Shown: positions 22,015-29,190 of the stretch, piece after piece
Layout: every line of letters starts with the position of its first letter
Position numbering within the stretch: position 1 is the stretch's first letter
Source of the DNA: Nosema muscidifuracis
Lineage: Eukaryota; Microsporidia; Nosematidae
Length of the DNA: 64,000 nucleotides
Direction of reading: 5' to 3'
Assembly: GCA_028335825.1 (NCBI GenBank)
Contig: JAIOKI010000005.1
Span: 62,001-126,000, forward strand
Position numbers and translations under genes: made by a program
Notes under the pieces: model-generated
Seen by the model: only the letters and a program-made list of their open reading frames with translations
What the model was told of the DNA's origin: nothing
The model's database searches: none

Positions 22015-23169
22015 ATGTACGACACAAAAAATGCAAAAGAATTTTATGAACTTCAAATACAAATATCAAAAGAAAGGGATCGAGCAAATACCTTTTGTCT
22101 AAATCCTTATAGAGACATGAATTCGATCATGGCGCAAGAAAATTATCCAAAATGTGAAAGAAGAATTATTAGACAAAGATGCAATTGTCATAGTTGGTGC
22201 ACCAATGCTTTAGTGGAATATAATACTTATGATTTTCGTTGTAAGTTGTGGTATATGTATAGTTACTTTGACGATAATACGTATTTAGAATGTCCTGATA
22301 ATGATGAGCTAAGAGAGTTTATCAAAATAGATGATAAAAATGTAAATATTAGACGACTACCTGGAGTAAGAGACAAAGTAAAAGAAAACTATATTGAAAA
22401 AGTTTCTAATTATAATATAGCTTGTCTTAAAAATGAAAACGATCATGCTCTTTTAGATAAATTTGAAGAAGTTGAATGTGCTTCATATTTGGTTCGAGCA
22501 TTTTGTAAAGGTAATATAGATTGTGAAGCGAGAATTTTTAAGAAAAAATGGATTCTACAAAAATGTCATGAGGGAAAAACTTTAAAGTATGCGGAATTTC
22601 ATTCTGAAAATGTTGAATTCGTAAACCCACTTACTGGAATTAAATCAATAGAAAAAATGTTTCATTTAAGACCCAATTTACCTGTAATTATTGTTTTACC
22701 TAGAGAAACATATGGAAATGTAAATATGACACCGCCATATATACCTCCTTTAAAAGAAATTCCTCCTATAGATTATATTGACGATCTCTTAGAACCAGAT
22801 GAAATACCTGATATTGACGTGGATTTCGGAGCAAATTTAAAATCTATAAATAATAATTTTTTAATTCGTGAAAGATTGAGAAACAATTATTTGGATAATA
22901 AAGCTCATTTTGAGAACATTATTAATAGTCATCAAAATTATAAAGAAGACCTAAATGCTGTTGATAATACTACAAGGTCAAATACACCAGTTTTTGCTAT
23001 GAATGGACCAGCTCAATTAAGTTTTATTGGAGGAGTGTCACTGCTATCCTTATTTATGCTTTGTATCATACAAAGAAATCCATGGAATTCAAGAACTTTA
23101 AAAATCTGCTCATGTCTATTTTTATTCTTGATAATTGCATTGGGAATATTTGGAGTTTTCAATTTTTGA
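22015..23169 (+). CDS. 12-cysteine protein with two C-terminal membrane helices, copy B
   Basis: This 384-aa paralogue of the gene at 18276 keeps all 12 N-terminal cysteines in order and the same blocks (NPYRDMNSIM, YPKC, RQRCNC, SWC, FRC, CPDN, AFCKG). The middle region (about 195-310) differs: it has a Pro-rich run (TPPYIPPLKEIPPIDY) and acidic residues instead of the Asn/Asp-rich linker of copy A. The C-terminus again has two hydrophobic helices (about 328-347 and 358-380) ending ALGIFGVFNF. No signal peptide. The start follows TTATCCTAAAT. High divergence outside the Cys domain and tail indicates an old duplication or fast evolution, as expected for surface proteins. Function unknown. Confidence 0.78.
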   Translation: MYDTKNAKEFYELQIQISKERDRANTFCLNPYRDMNSIMAQENYPKCERRIIRQRCNCHSWCTNALVEYNTYDFRCKLWYMYSYFDDNTYLECPDNDELREFIKIDDKNVNIRRLPGVRDKVKENYIEKVSNYNIACLKNENDHALLDKFEEVECASYLVRAFCKGNIDCEARIFKKKWILQKCHEGKTLKYAEFHSENVEFVNPLTGIKSIEKMFHLRPNLPVIIVLPRETYGNVNMTPPYIPPLKEIPPIDYIDDLLEPDEIPDIDVDFGANLKSINNNFLIRERLRNNYLDNKAHFENIINSHQNYKEDLNAVDNTTRSNTPVFAMNGPAQLSFIGGVSLLSLFMLCIIQRNPWNSRTLKICSCLFLFLIIALGIFGVFNF

Positions 23170-23431
23170 GCTTAAAAACTATTAGGTAGACTTTTTTGTA
23201 AATAAAAATATTTTATAATTTTTTTAGTATAAACATTATGACTTTTAAGTAATTATTATTGAATGTTAAAAAATTTTTAATATAAACAAATTGACTTTTA
23301 AGTAATTATTATTTAATGTTAAATTTTTTTTTAGTTTAACAAATTGACTTTTAATTAATTATTATTGAATGTTAAAAATTTTTATACCCGATGAAATATA
23401 AACTTATTTATAACTTAATTTGAAAAATAAT
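23170..23431. repeat. Three imperfect ~56-bp repeats
   Basis: Between convergent genes there are three copies of ATTGACTTTTAAGTAATTAT followed by TATTGAATGTTAAAAATTTTT (about 23230-23390). No gene. Confidence 0.6.
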
Positions 23432-24082
23432 TTATTCAGTAATATTTGTAATTTTTTCATCATAAATACCTCTTTTCTTTTTTCTAGGAGGTCTAACAGG
23501 TACTTCAATAGTCTTTATAGTTTTTTCAAAATAGGGATGTTTAGGTTTATTTCTTCTAATCTGAGCAAATGTATTCAGACTATATTTCTCGCTAGATTCT
23601 GACGATGAATAATTTATATCAGAAAAAAAAATTGCATCTTTAAGGATTTCTTTATATTCTTTTGAAGGTTTGTTTTTATTAGGAGTTCCCCAAAAATTGT
23701 TTTCTGAAATTAAAGAGTCACCATAAACGTTAAATACACATTCTTTAACTTCTTCTGGTTTTTTTAATTTTTTTAGAGTATTAGAAAAATATTTTTTTAT
23801 CTTTTTGCAATTATTAGTTATTATATTATCTTTGTCAGACTCATAACTATAATCGTCCCATTTCTTTTTTTCTATTTTGTAAGATCTTTTATTATTCTTC
23901 TTCTTAAATAACTTGCGAAAAAAATCTTTTTTCGGTGATCTGATAAATGTTCGAAATCTATTAATTAGAGATGGTTTATCACAAGGGATGCAATATAAAT
24001 CATCGGAATCAAGATCTTCTATTTCGTCATTCACTCTAGTAGATGATATATATAGTGTAAAGAGTAGTATAAAATATTTCAT
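23432..24082 (-). CDS. Secreted Lys-rich protein, unknown
   Basis: This 216-aa protein starts with a short signal peptide (residues 3-14, likely cut near SSTRV). The mature chain is strongly basic, with clusters such as FFRKLFKKKNNKRSYKIEKKK and a Pro/Arg/Lys tail (VPVRPPRKKKRG), plus an SSSESSE patch. Three or four cysteines (CIPC near 31-34 and two singles) could form disulfides. The start is supported by ACCCCT immediately before the ATG. It is convergent with the 12-Cys copy B. It may be a distant relative of the secreted protein at 15490-15954. Nuclear-localisation-like basic clusters in a secreted protein would suit a host-directed effector, but that is inference. Confidence 0.72.
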   Translation of the reverse strand: MKYFILLFTLYISSTRVNDEIEDLDSDDLYCIPCDKPSLINRFRTFIRSPKKDFFRKLFKKKNNKRSYKIEKKKWDDYSYESDKDNIITNNCKKIKKYFSNTLKKLKKPEEVKECVFNVYGDSLISENNFWGTPNKNKPSKEYKEILKDAIFFSDINYSSSESSEKYSLNTFAQIRRNKPKHPYFEKTIKTIEVPVRPPRKKKRGIYDEKITNITE

Positions 24083-24521
24083 AGGGGTAATATCAAATTA
24101 GTTTATTAATTGATACTTAAAAATACAGTACACATAATTCGAATTAACTCCTTTTAACAACAAAACTCTTTTTCTTAATAAAAAATATCAGTAACAAAAT
24201 CAACCAATAAATTTTTTAATTAAATTTTTAATAAAAAAAATATTCACTTATAGATGAAAAATCGTCAATATCTTATTAAAAAAACTAGAAATATTTTTTT
24301 CATAAAAAAAGAAGATAAATAACAAATTACGAAAATGATTATAATTATATGTCATCATAAATATTTAAAATTTTTAAATTCAACATTTATTTATTTTTTA
24401 TCCCACAATTACAAAGAAAATTCTATTTCGATAACAGAAAAGCTTAAACTAGTAATAATTAACCTACTTTTTAGATTTAGCTAATAAATATTATCAAAGT
24501 TTTATAAAAATTTAAAATGTA
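24083..24521. other. AT-rich spacer, no gene seen
   Basis: I see no coding or RNA signal between the secreted protein gene and tRNA-Glu, only low-complexity AT sequence. Confidence 0.5.
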
Positions 24522-24593
24522 TCCTTGTTAGTCCAGTGGTTAGGATATCGGTCTTTCACACCGGGGGCAGGGGTTCGATTCCCCTACGAGGAA
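24522..24593 (+). tRNA. tRNA-Glu (UUC)
   Basis: A full cloverleaf folds. The acceptor stem TCCTTGT pairs with ACGAGGA (one T-G pair). The D arm contains AGTCCAGTGGTTAGGA, the anticodon loop is CTTTCAC with anticodon TTC, and the T arm is AGGGG-TTCGATT-CCCCT. The discriminator is A at 24593. The internal A box (TAGTCCAGTGGTTA) and B box (GGTTCGATTCC) are intact, and five T residues follow as a polymerase III terminator. No intron. Confidence 0.97.
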
Positions 24594-24598
24594 TTTTT
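24594..24598 (+). terminator. Pol III terminator of tRNA-Glu
   Basis: A run of five T residues directly follows the discriminator base of tRNA-Glu. Confidence 0.8.
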
Positions 24599-24995
24599 AT
24601 TAAAAATGTAATTATCATTTAACATTAAATATTCAATTAAGATTATCTATTACTTTAGAAACAAATTTAATTCAAAATCTTGTCTTATAATTCTATTTCA
24701 TTAAATCTCTATTTTGATATATTATAGAATCACAATCTAACTCCTATTTAATTTATGTCATGAACATCTTTCATCTGACATATTATAGATTCACATTTTA
24801 CTCCTAATTTAATTTATGTCAAAATAATATTTTCTTCTGACATAATCTAATGTGTTTTTCATCAAAATTTATATTTACCATTTAAATTTAAAAAAAAATT
24901 TCAATGTTCATTTGCTAAAATATCTTACGTCACTTTTCTATTTGTATTTTTTTCTAATATTTTTTAAAATTTAAAAACCCAAATAAAATCGAGCC
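24599..24995. repeat. Spacer with two ~64-bp imperfect repeats
   Basis: The unit contains TATTATAGAATCACA and CTCCTATTTAATTTATGTCA and occurs at about 24713 and 24777. A shorter trace follows near 24838. The end of the spacer contains ACCC and GCC ahead of the GPAT-type gene. Confidence 0.5.
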
Positions 24996-26288
24996 ATGCA
25001 TATTGTACAAAAAGAAAGAAAAAGAACATTTTTACATGATGCAGTAGATATAATATCAATGAGCACACATTCATTAGAATCAGATGATTTTAACAGATGT
25101 TTTCAGCCGATTTCAAGGCATGAGATGGATTCGAGTGGTATACTTTATGTATTTTCCTTCTTCATCAGATATTGTATTCTTTTACCATTTCGATTAGCTT
25201 TTTTAGGAGCAGCACTTCTTATTTACATTCTCTTGATTTCAAAAGCTTTAATAAAAAAGTGCGATAATGAAATGACTTTTGCTTATATATTTATCATAAA
25301 AGCAGTTAACTTTATTATTGGTGCCCGGGTCAAGCATTATGGAGAAAAAAGAAATCTTGATAGACCTCATCTATTTGTATCGAATCATACATCATTTGTT
25401 GACTTTATATTGCTAAGCAATTATGGGCGTCCACATGCTTGCGTATCAGAGAATCATGGAGGTTTGTTTTATATGTTCTTTAGTTTAATTCTTGGTAGAA
25501 ATGGTTCTATAGCTTTTAAAAGATGTGAACGATTGGATAGATCTCTTGTTAAAGAAAGAATGAAATCCCATGTTGCTCTAAATAAGTTGCCCATGTTAGT
25601 TTTTCCTGAGGGTACATGTGTTAATAACAAATTTTCTGTTATGTTCCAAAAAGGAGTATTTGAATTGGATATTGATATTTGCCCTGTATCTATCGTATAT
25701 AGGAGAACTTTAATGGATCCCTACTGGAATAGAAGAAGACACGGATTTGCGGTACATTTATTATATTTAATGACTAGATGGTATATCGAGGCTGATGTTT
25801 TCTGGTTACCACCCGTAAGAAGAAATGAGAATGAAACCCCTTCTGAATTTGGAACTAGAACTAAGAAATTAATTTCACAGAGAGCTAAAATTAAGAATAC
25901 ATTATGGAATGGGTATCTTAAAAGTTCCCCTGCTATAAAAGATAGAGATTTGATGAAAGTAGCTTATATAAAGACTTATTGTGCTATCAGAAATAATACA
26001 CTTAAATTGGAACATGACGAAAGTTTAGACACTACATCTATTTATAATTGTATTTTTTTTGAGAAATATTCTTACAAAGAGTTTTTAAATGAAATTCTTA
26101 AGGAATATCACAGACTAAAAAATCTTCCTTCGCATAGTCAAGATAGTCTCATTTCAACACTAAGCTCAAAATCTACTGTTCGTTTCTCAAAGAAAAAAAA
26201 GTGTTCATGCAGCAAATATCTTTGCAAAAAAATTAACAAATACAAATTTAAAAGCTGTAAATTGGATGTCTTAAGAAATGGAATGTAA
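24996..26288 (+). CDS. Glycerol-3-phosphate / lysophosphatidate acyltransferase (PlsC fold, GPAT3/4-like)
   Basis: This 430-aa enzyme likely transfers an acyl chain to glycerol-3-phosphate or lysophosphatidate in the ER, the first steps of phospholipid synthesis. It shows the acyltransferase motif I NHTSFVD (about 130-136; catalytic H-x4-D), motif III FPEGTCVNN (about 203-211), and a following WYIEADVFWLPPV block as in the GPAT3/GPAT4 subgroup. One or two hydrophobic helices precede the domain (about 50-77). The C-terminus is extended, polar and ends in a Cys/Lys-rich tail (KKKKCSCSKYLCKK), which could be a zinc-binding or acylated patch. The start is preceded by AACCCAAATAAAATCGAGCC. It pairs functionally with the DGAT1-like gene at 11037. 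Confidence 0.9.
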   Translation: MHIVQKERKRTFLHDAVDIISMSTHSLESDDFNRCFQPISRHEMDSSGILYVFSFFIRYCILLPFRLAFLGAALLIYILLISKALIKKCDNEMTFAYIFIIKAVNFIIGARVKHYGEKRNLDRPHLFVSNHTSFVDFILLSNYGRPHACVSENHGGLFYMFFSLILGRNGSIAFKRCERLDRSLVKERMKSHVALNKLPMLVFPEGTCVNNKFSVMFQKGVFELDIDICPVSIVYRRTLMDPYWNRRRHGFAVHLLYLMTRWYIEADVFWLPPVRRNENETPSEFGTRTKKLISQRAKIKNTLWNGYLKSSPAIKDRDLMKVAYIKTYCAIRNNTLKLEHDESLDTTSIYNCIFFEKYSYKEFLNEILKEYHRLKNLPSHSQDSLISTLSSKSTVRFSKKKKCSCSKYLCKKINKYKFKSCKLDVLRNGM

Positions 26289-26308
26289 AATAAAACTAAA
26301 TTCAGTAT

Positions 26309-27217
26309 TTAATATCTAGCATAACTTCTTTTTAGTCTATTATACAAATTCTTCCAATTAGTTATTCCTTGATCTTCAAAGTGATTTTCTTTCCAGTCTC
26401 TCACGTTAAGTCGATTTAACATGCTAGTGAATGTAAAGTTAGAACCGTGCATGAGATTATTCCAAAATTCAATAGTATCTTCTATTACATTGTTAGTTAC
26501 ATTGGATAAGCATGAAGGATTATTTACATAGTCGGTACCGTATGAACTCAATTCAGAAAGTTTTTCGTAATTGGCTTTTGTTTGTATCATCAATAATCCT
26601 CTTGATCTGTATTTATTGCTAGAACTTCTATCAGAAAATACAGTGTAATATGAGGTATTATGTAGAGAAGTAGATACGAATAGGGCTAATTGCTCTGGAT
26701 TTGAACCTATATTATTATAAATCGAGAATAAAATATTTCTTGTTTGGCTATTTCTTGAAAGTTCTCCATTACATGCACTAATTGTAGCTTCATAAAAATT
26801 TTCAAAATTTATATTAGCTGAAAATCTTTCTAAGGGTTGGAAGTCATTATCTTCAACATAACGTAAAGTACTAACTCTTCTAGATGGAGTTATATCTTCA
26901 TAAAATCCACCATATCTTTCATTAAAAGCTCTTCTAGCTGGAGTTCTTTCTAAAGGTTGATTATAAATTGATGAAGAATTGTTGAATCCATGTCTTGATT
27001 CATAACTATAATGAGATTCTAAAGGATAATTACCAAAATGATCGTTGAATTCATCTCTGAGTCTATTTAAGCCTACTTGTTCTGAACCTCTGAGTCTTCG
27101 AATTAAACCGTACTGAGTTTGTCTGGTATAATCAGATGTTAAATCAAAATCCTCTTCATCAAATAGAAAAGCACATAAACAAATTGTGTTGTATAATTGA
27201 AAAGACAGTGCTAACAT
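26309..27217 (-). CDS. Secreted GH19-chitinase-like protein without catalytic Glu, copy 1
   Basis: This 302-aa protein has a signal peptide (MLALSFQLYNTICLCAF) and a low-complexity polar N-terminal half with loose repeats (YNQPLERTPARRAFN, FQPLERFSA). The C-terminal half aligns by eye with the core of family 19 chitinases. PEQLALFVSTSLHNTSYY matches the A-x-F-L-A-x-x-x-H-E-T segment, with the catalytic Glu replaced by Asn187. YRSRGLLMIQTKANYEKL (203-220) matches Y-x-G-R-G-x-x-Q-L-T-x-x-x-N-Y, and VNNPSCLSN plus TIEFWNNLM match the N-P-x-L and W-F-W blocks. It is therefore probably not an active chitinase; chitin binding in the spore wall is a plausible role. It is adjacent to its paralogue at 28186. 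The ATG follows ACCCACA. Confidence 0.72.
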   Translation of the reverse strand: MLALSFQLYNTICLCAFLFDEEDFDLTSDYTRQTQYGLIRRLRGSEQVGLNRLRDEFNDHFGNYPLESHYSYESRHGFNNSSSIYNQPLERTPARRAFNERYGGFYEDITPSRRVSTLRYVEDNDFQPLERFSANINFENFYEATISACNGELSRNSQTRNILFSIYNNIGSNPEQLALFVSTSLHNTSYYTVFSDRSSSNKYRSRGLLMIQTKANYEKLSELSSYGTDYVNNPSCLSNVTNNVIEDTIEFWNNLMHGSNFTFTSMLNRLNVRDWKENHFEDQGITNWKNLYNRLKRSYARY

Positions 27218-28185
27218 TGTGGGTCACAATAAATTTCTTTTTATATTAAATTAATTGTTTTTTTATAAACAAACAAAAAAACATTAGCAATAATAAATTA
27301 ATTCCTTTAGTAGTAATACATAAAAATATTGCTATAAATGGATTAATTAATAAAAATATTTTGATATTTTTTGCGTAAAAAAAACATTAAATAAAGATTT
27401 TTTATTTAATGTCAAAATTTAAATTGTTTGGAAATTACATCATATGATTTAAACTTTTTAGTATATTAATTTAAATATTTGTAAATAATTATTAAAAATA
27501 TATTAATATTAGTAAAAATTATGTAAATTAAAAATTATTGTTTGTTTTGTAAATATGAAATAATTTGATATATTGAAAAATTGAAGTAAAATATTTTTGA
27601 AATCTGTAATAAAAATATACTTTGATTTTAATCTTTTCTGATTCATATTTTAGAAAACTACAAAAAAAATAATCAAGTTTCCTCACTTACAAATTAAATA
27701 ATAATTTAATATTTTAACATCTTAAAAATCTCTTATAAATGAATTTTAAAACAAATTTGTTGTATGCTGTATGTATGTTTTTTATATTTAAAACTTTTAA
27801 TTCACTTATGTTAATGTTAAACTCATCCTTAACTCTTTTAATATTCTCATTTTAGTTAAATTAAAATTTTTTGCTAAAGTTTATTTGCATAAAACATTCT
27901 GTCGTAAAGTTTAAAACCTTAAATGAAATTAATTTTATTATATGATCGATAAGTAAACTTTTTTGTATATAAAGATATAAATTTATTTTTTAATTAAAGT
28001 AATAAATAATTAGTTTATATCTAAAAAAATAAAATTAAAAATGTAAATTTAAGAAATCAATTACTAATAAAAATAAACAAGATTTATAAACAAAATAAAA
28101 TTTCAATTAAATTAAATTAATACAAAATATATTCATATTATAAAAATGATAAAAATAGTGGATACATATATTTCAAATACAAATT
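27218..28185. other. AT-rich spacer between the two GH19-like genes
   Basis: No gene seen in about 970 bp. It includes a perfect hairpin at 27384-27412. The two flanking genes are on the same strand, so this spacer should contain the promoter of copy 1 (just left of 27384) and the 3' flank of copy 2. Confidence 0.5.
27384..27412. other. Perfect 12-bp inverted repeat (hairpin)
   Basis: ACATTAAATAAA at 27384-27395 is followed, after a 5-base loop, by its exact reverse complement TTTATTTAATGT at 27401-27412. In very AT-rich DNA such palindromes arise by chance more easily, but 12 perfect pairs that include a C and a G stand out. Confidence 0.6.
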
Positions 28186-28995
28186 TTATTGAGTATAAAT
28201 GTCAAGCAAATCAACATAAATTTCTTTACGATATTTGATCTCACAATCCATTTTTTTGTCTTTTCCACTTGCGTATTTTTGCCAGGCTACAGTCTTCAAA
28301 GCTTTCATCATATCCTCAAATGTAAGTTTAGCTTTTCTTGGCATGATTTTCTTCCAGAATCTTATTGTATTAACAATGTTTACTACATTTACTTTGGCTA
28401 AATAATCAGGATTTCTTAGATAATCAACAGAAAATGGTAATCCAATTTCATTAAGTTTCTTATAATTAGCCTCATCACGAATCATAAGCAAACCTCTGCT
28501 CTTATAAGTCATTTTTTGATGAGTTTCAAAAACTTTAAAGTATGAAGTATTATGTAATGCAGAAGCTGTGAAAAGAGCAAATTCGTTTGGTGTTCCATTT
28601 AAGTTTTGAGCGATAATCGTTAAAATTTTTTCCATTTGATCGCCGTATACTTTAAAATCATAAGCGGGTACTTTACTTTTAATATATTTAAGAGTTAACT
28701 CAACATAGCGTCTTGGTGCTCCGCATCCAAAAGGTCTAATAGGCTTCTTGCAAATTCTAGTATTAATTGAGTTTGATATACACTTTCTTCTTCTGACAAT
28801 GATATCAAATATATTTTCACATAGTACTTCAACTTTTGGAACTTTGATAGTGCACTCATCTTGTTTTCTTAGAGGAAGAGAAGTTCTTGATAGATTACTA
28901 CTATCAAATTGTGTACCTTTAAGTAATTCGGAGTAATTTGCACATAAACTAAATCCCAATATAGAAACGATCACAGTAGAAGTTAGCTTCAACAT
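28186..28995 (-). CDS. Secreted GH19-chitinase-like protein without catalytic Glu, copy 2
   Basis: This 269-aa protein has a good signal peptide (residues 1-18). A cysteine-containing N-terminal segment (about 48-91; 6 Cys) may be a binding module. The GH19-like core follows: GTPNEFALFTASALHNTSYF has Asn149 where family 19 enzymes have the catalytic Glu of H-E-T, then YKSRGLLMIRDEANYKKL (164-181), VDYLRNPDYLA and TIRFWKKIMP. The Y-x-G-R-G block has Ser instead of the first Gly, as in the neighbour. Loss of the general acid in both copies points to a shared non-catalytic ancestor. The start is strongly marked by TTTACCCCC abutting the ATG. Role inferred: extracellular or spore-wall chitin interaction. 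Confidence 0.75.
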   Translation of the reverse strand: MLKLTSTVIVSILGFSLCANYSELLKGTQFDSSNLSRTSLPLRKQDECTIKVPKVEVLCENIFDIIVRRRKCISNSINTRICKKPIRPFGCGAPRRYVELTLKYIKSKVPAYDFKVYGDQMEKILTIIAQNLNGTPNEFALFTASALHNTSYFKVFETHQKMTYKSRGLLMIRDEANYKKLNEIGLPFSVDYLRNPDYLAKVNVVNIVNTIRFWKKIMPRKAKLTFEDMMKALKTVAWQKYASGKDKKMDCEIKYRKEIYVDLLDIYTQ

Positions 28996-29190
28996 GGGGG
29001 TAAACTTTTTTCAAATTATATATCTTTTAATTTTAATTAATTAAAAAACAAACAAAAAAATTAAAAGATAATATGTATATATTTGGATCTATTTTGAAGT
29101 TTTATAGATTTTTTTACTTCTATAAATTTTATAATAAACAAACAAAGTTCGATAAATTAAATGAGTCAAAAAACAAACTAAAATAAAAAT
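28996..29190. other. Short AT-rich promoter/terminator spacer
   Basis: It lies between two genes on the minus strand. The five C residues next to 28995 are the start-proximal element of the downstream GH19-like gene. No other feature. Confidence 0.5.
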
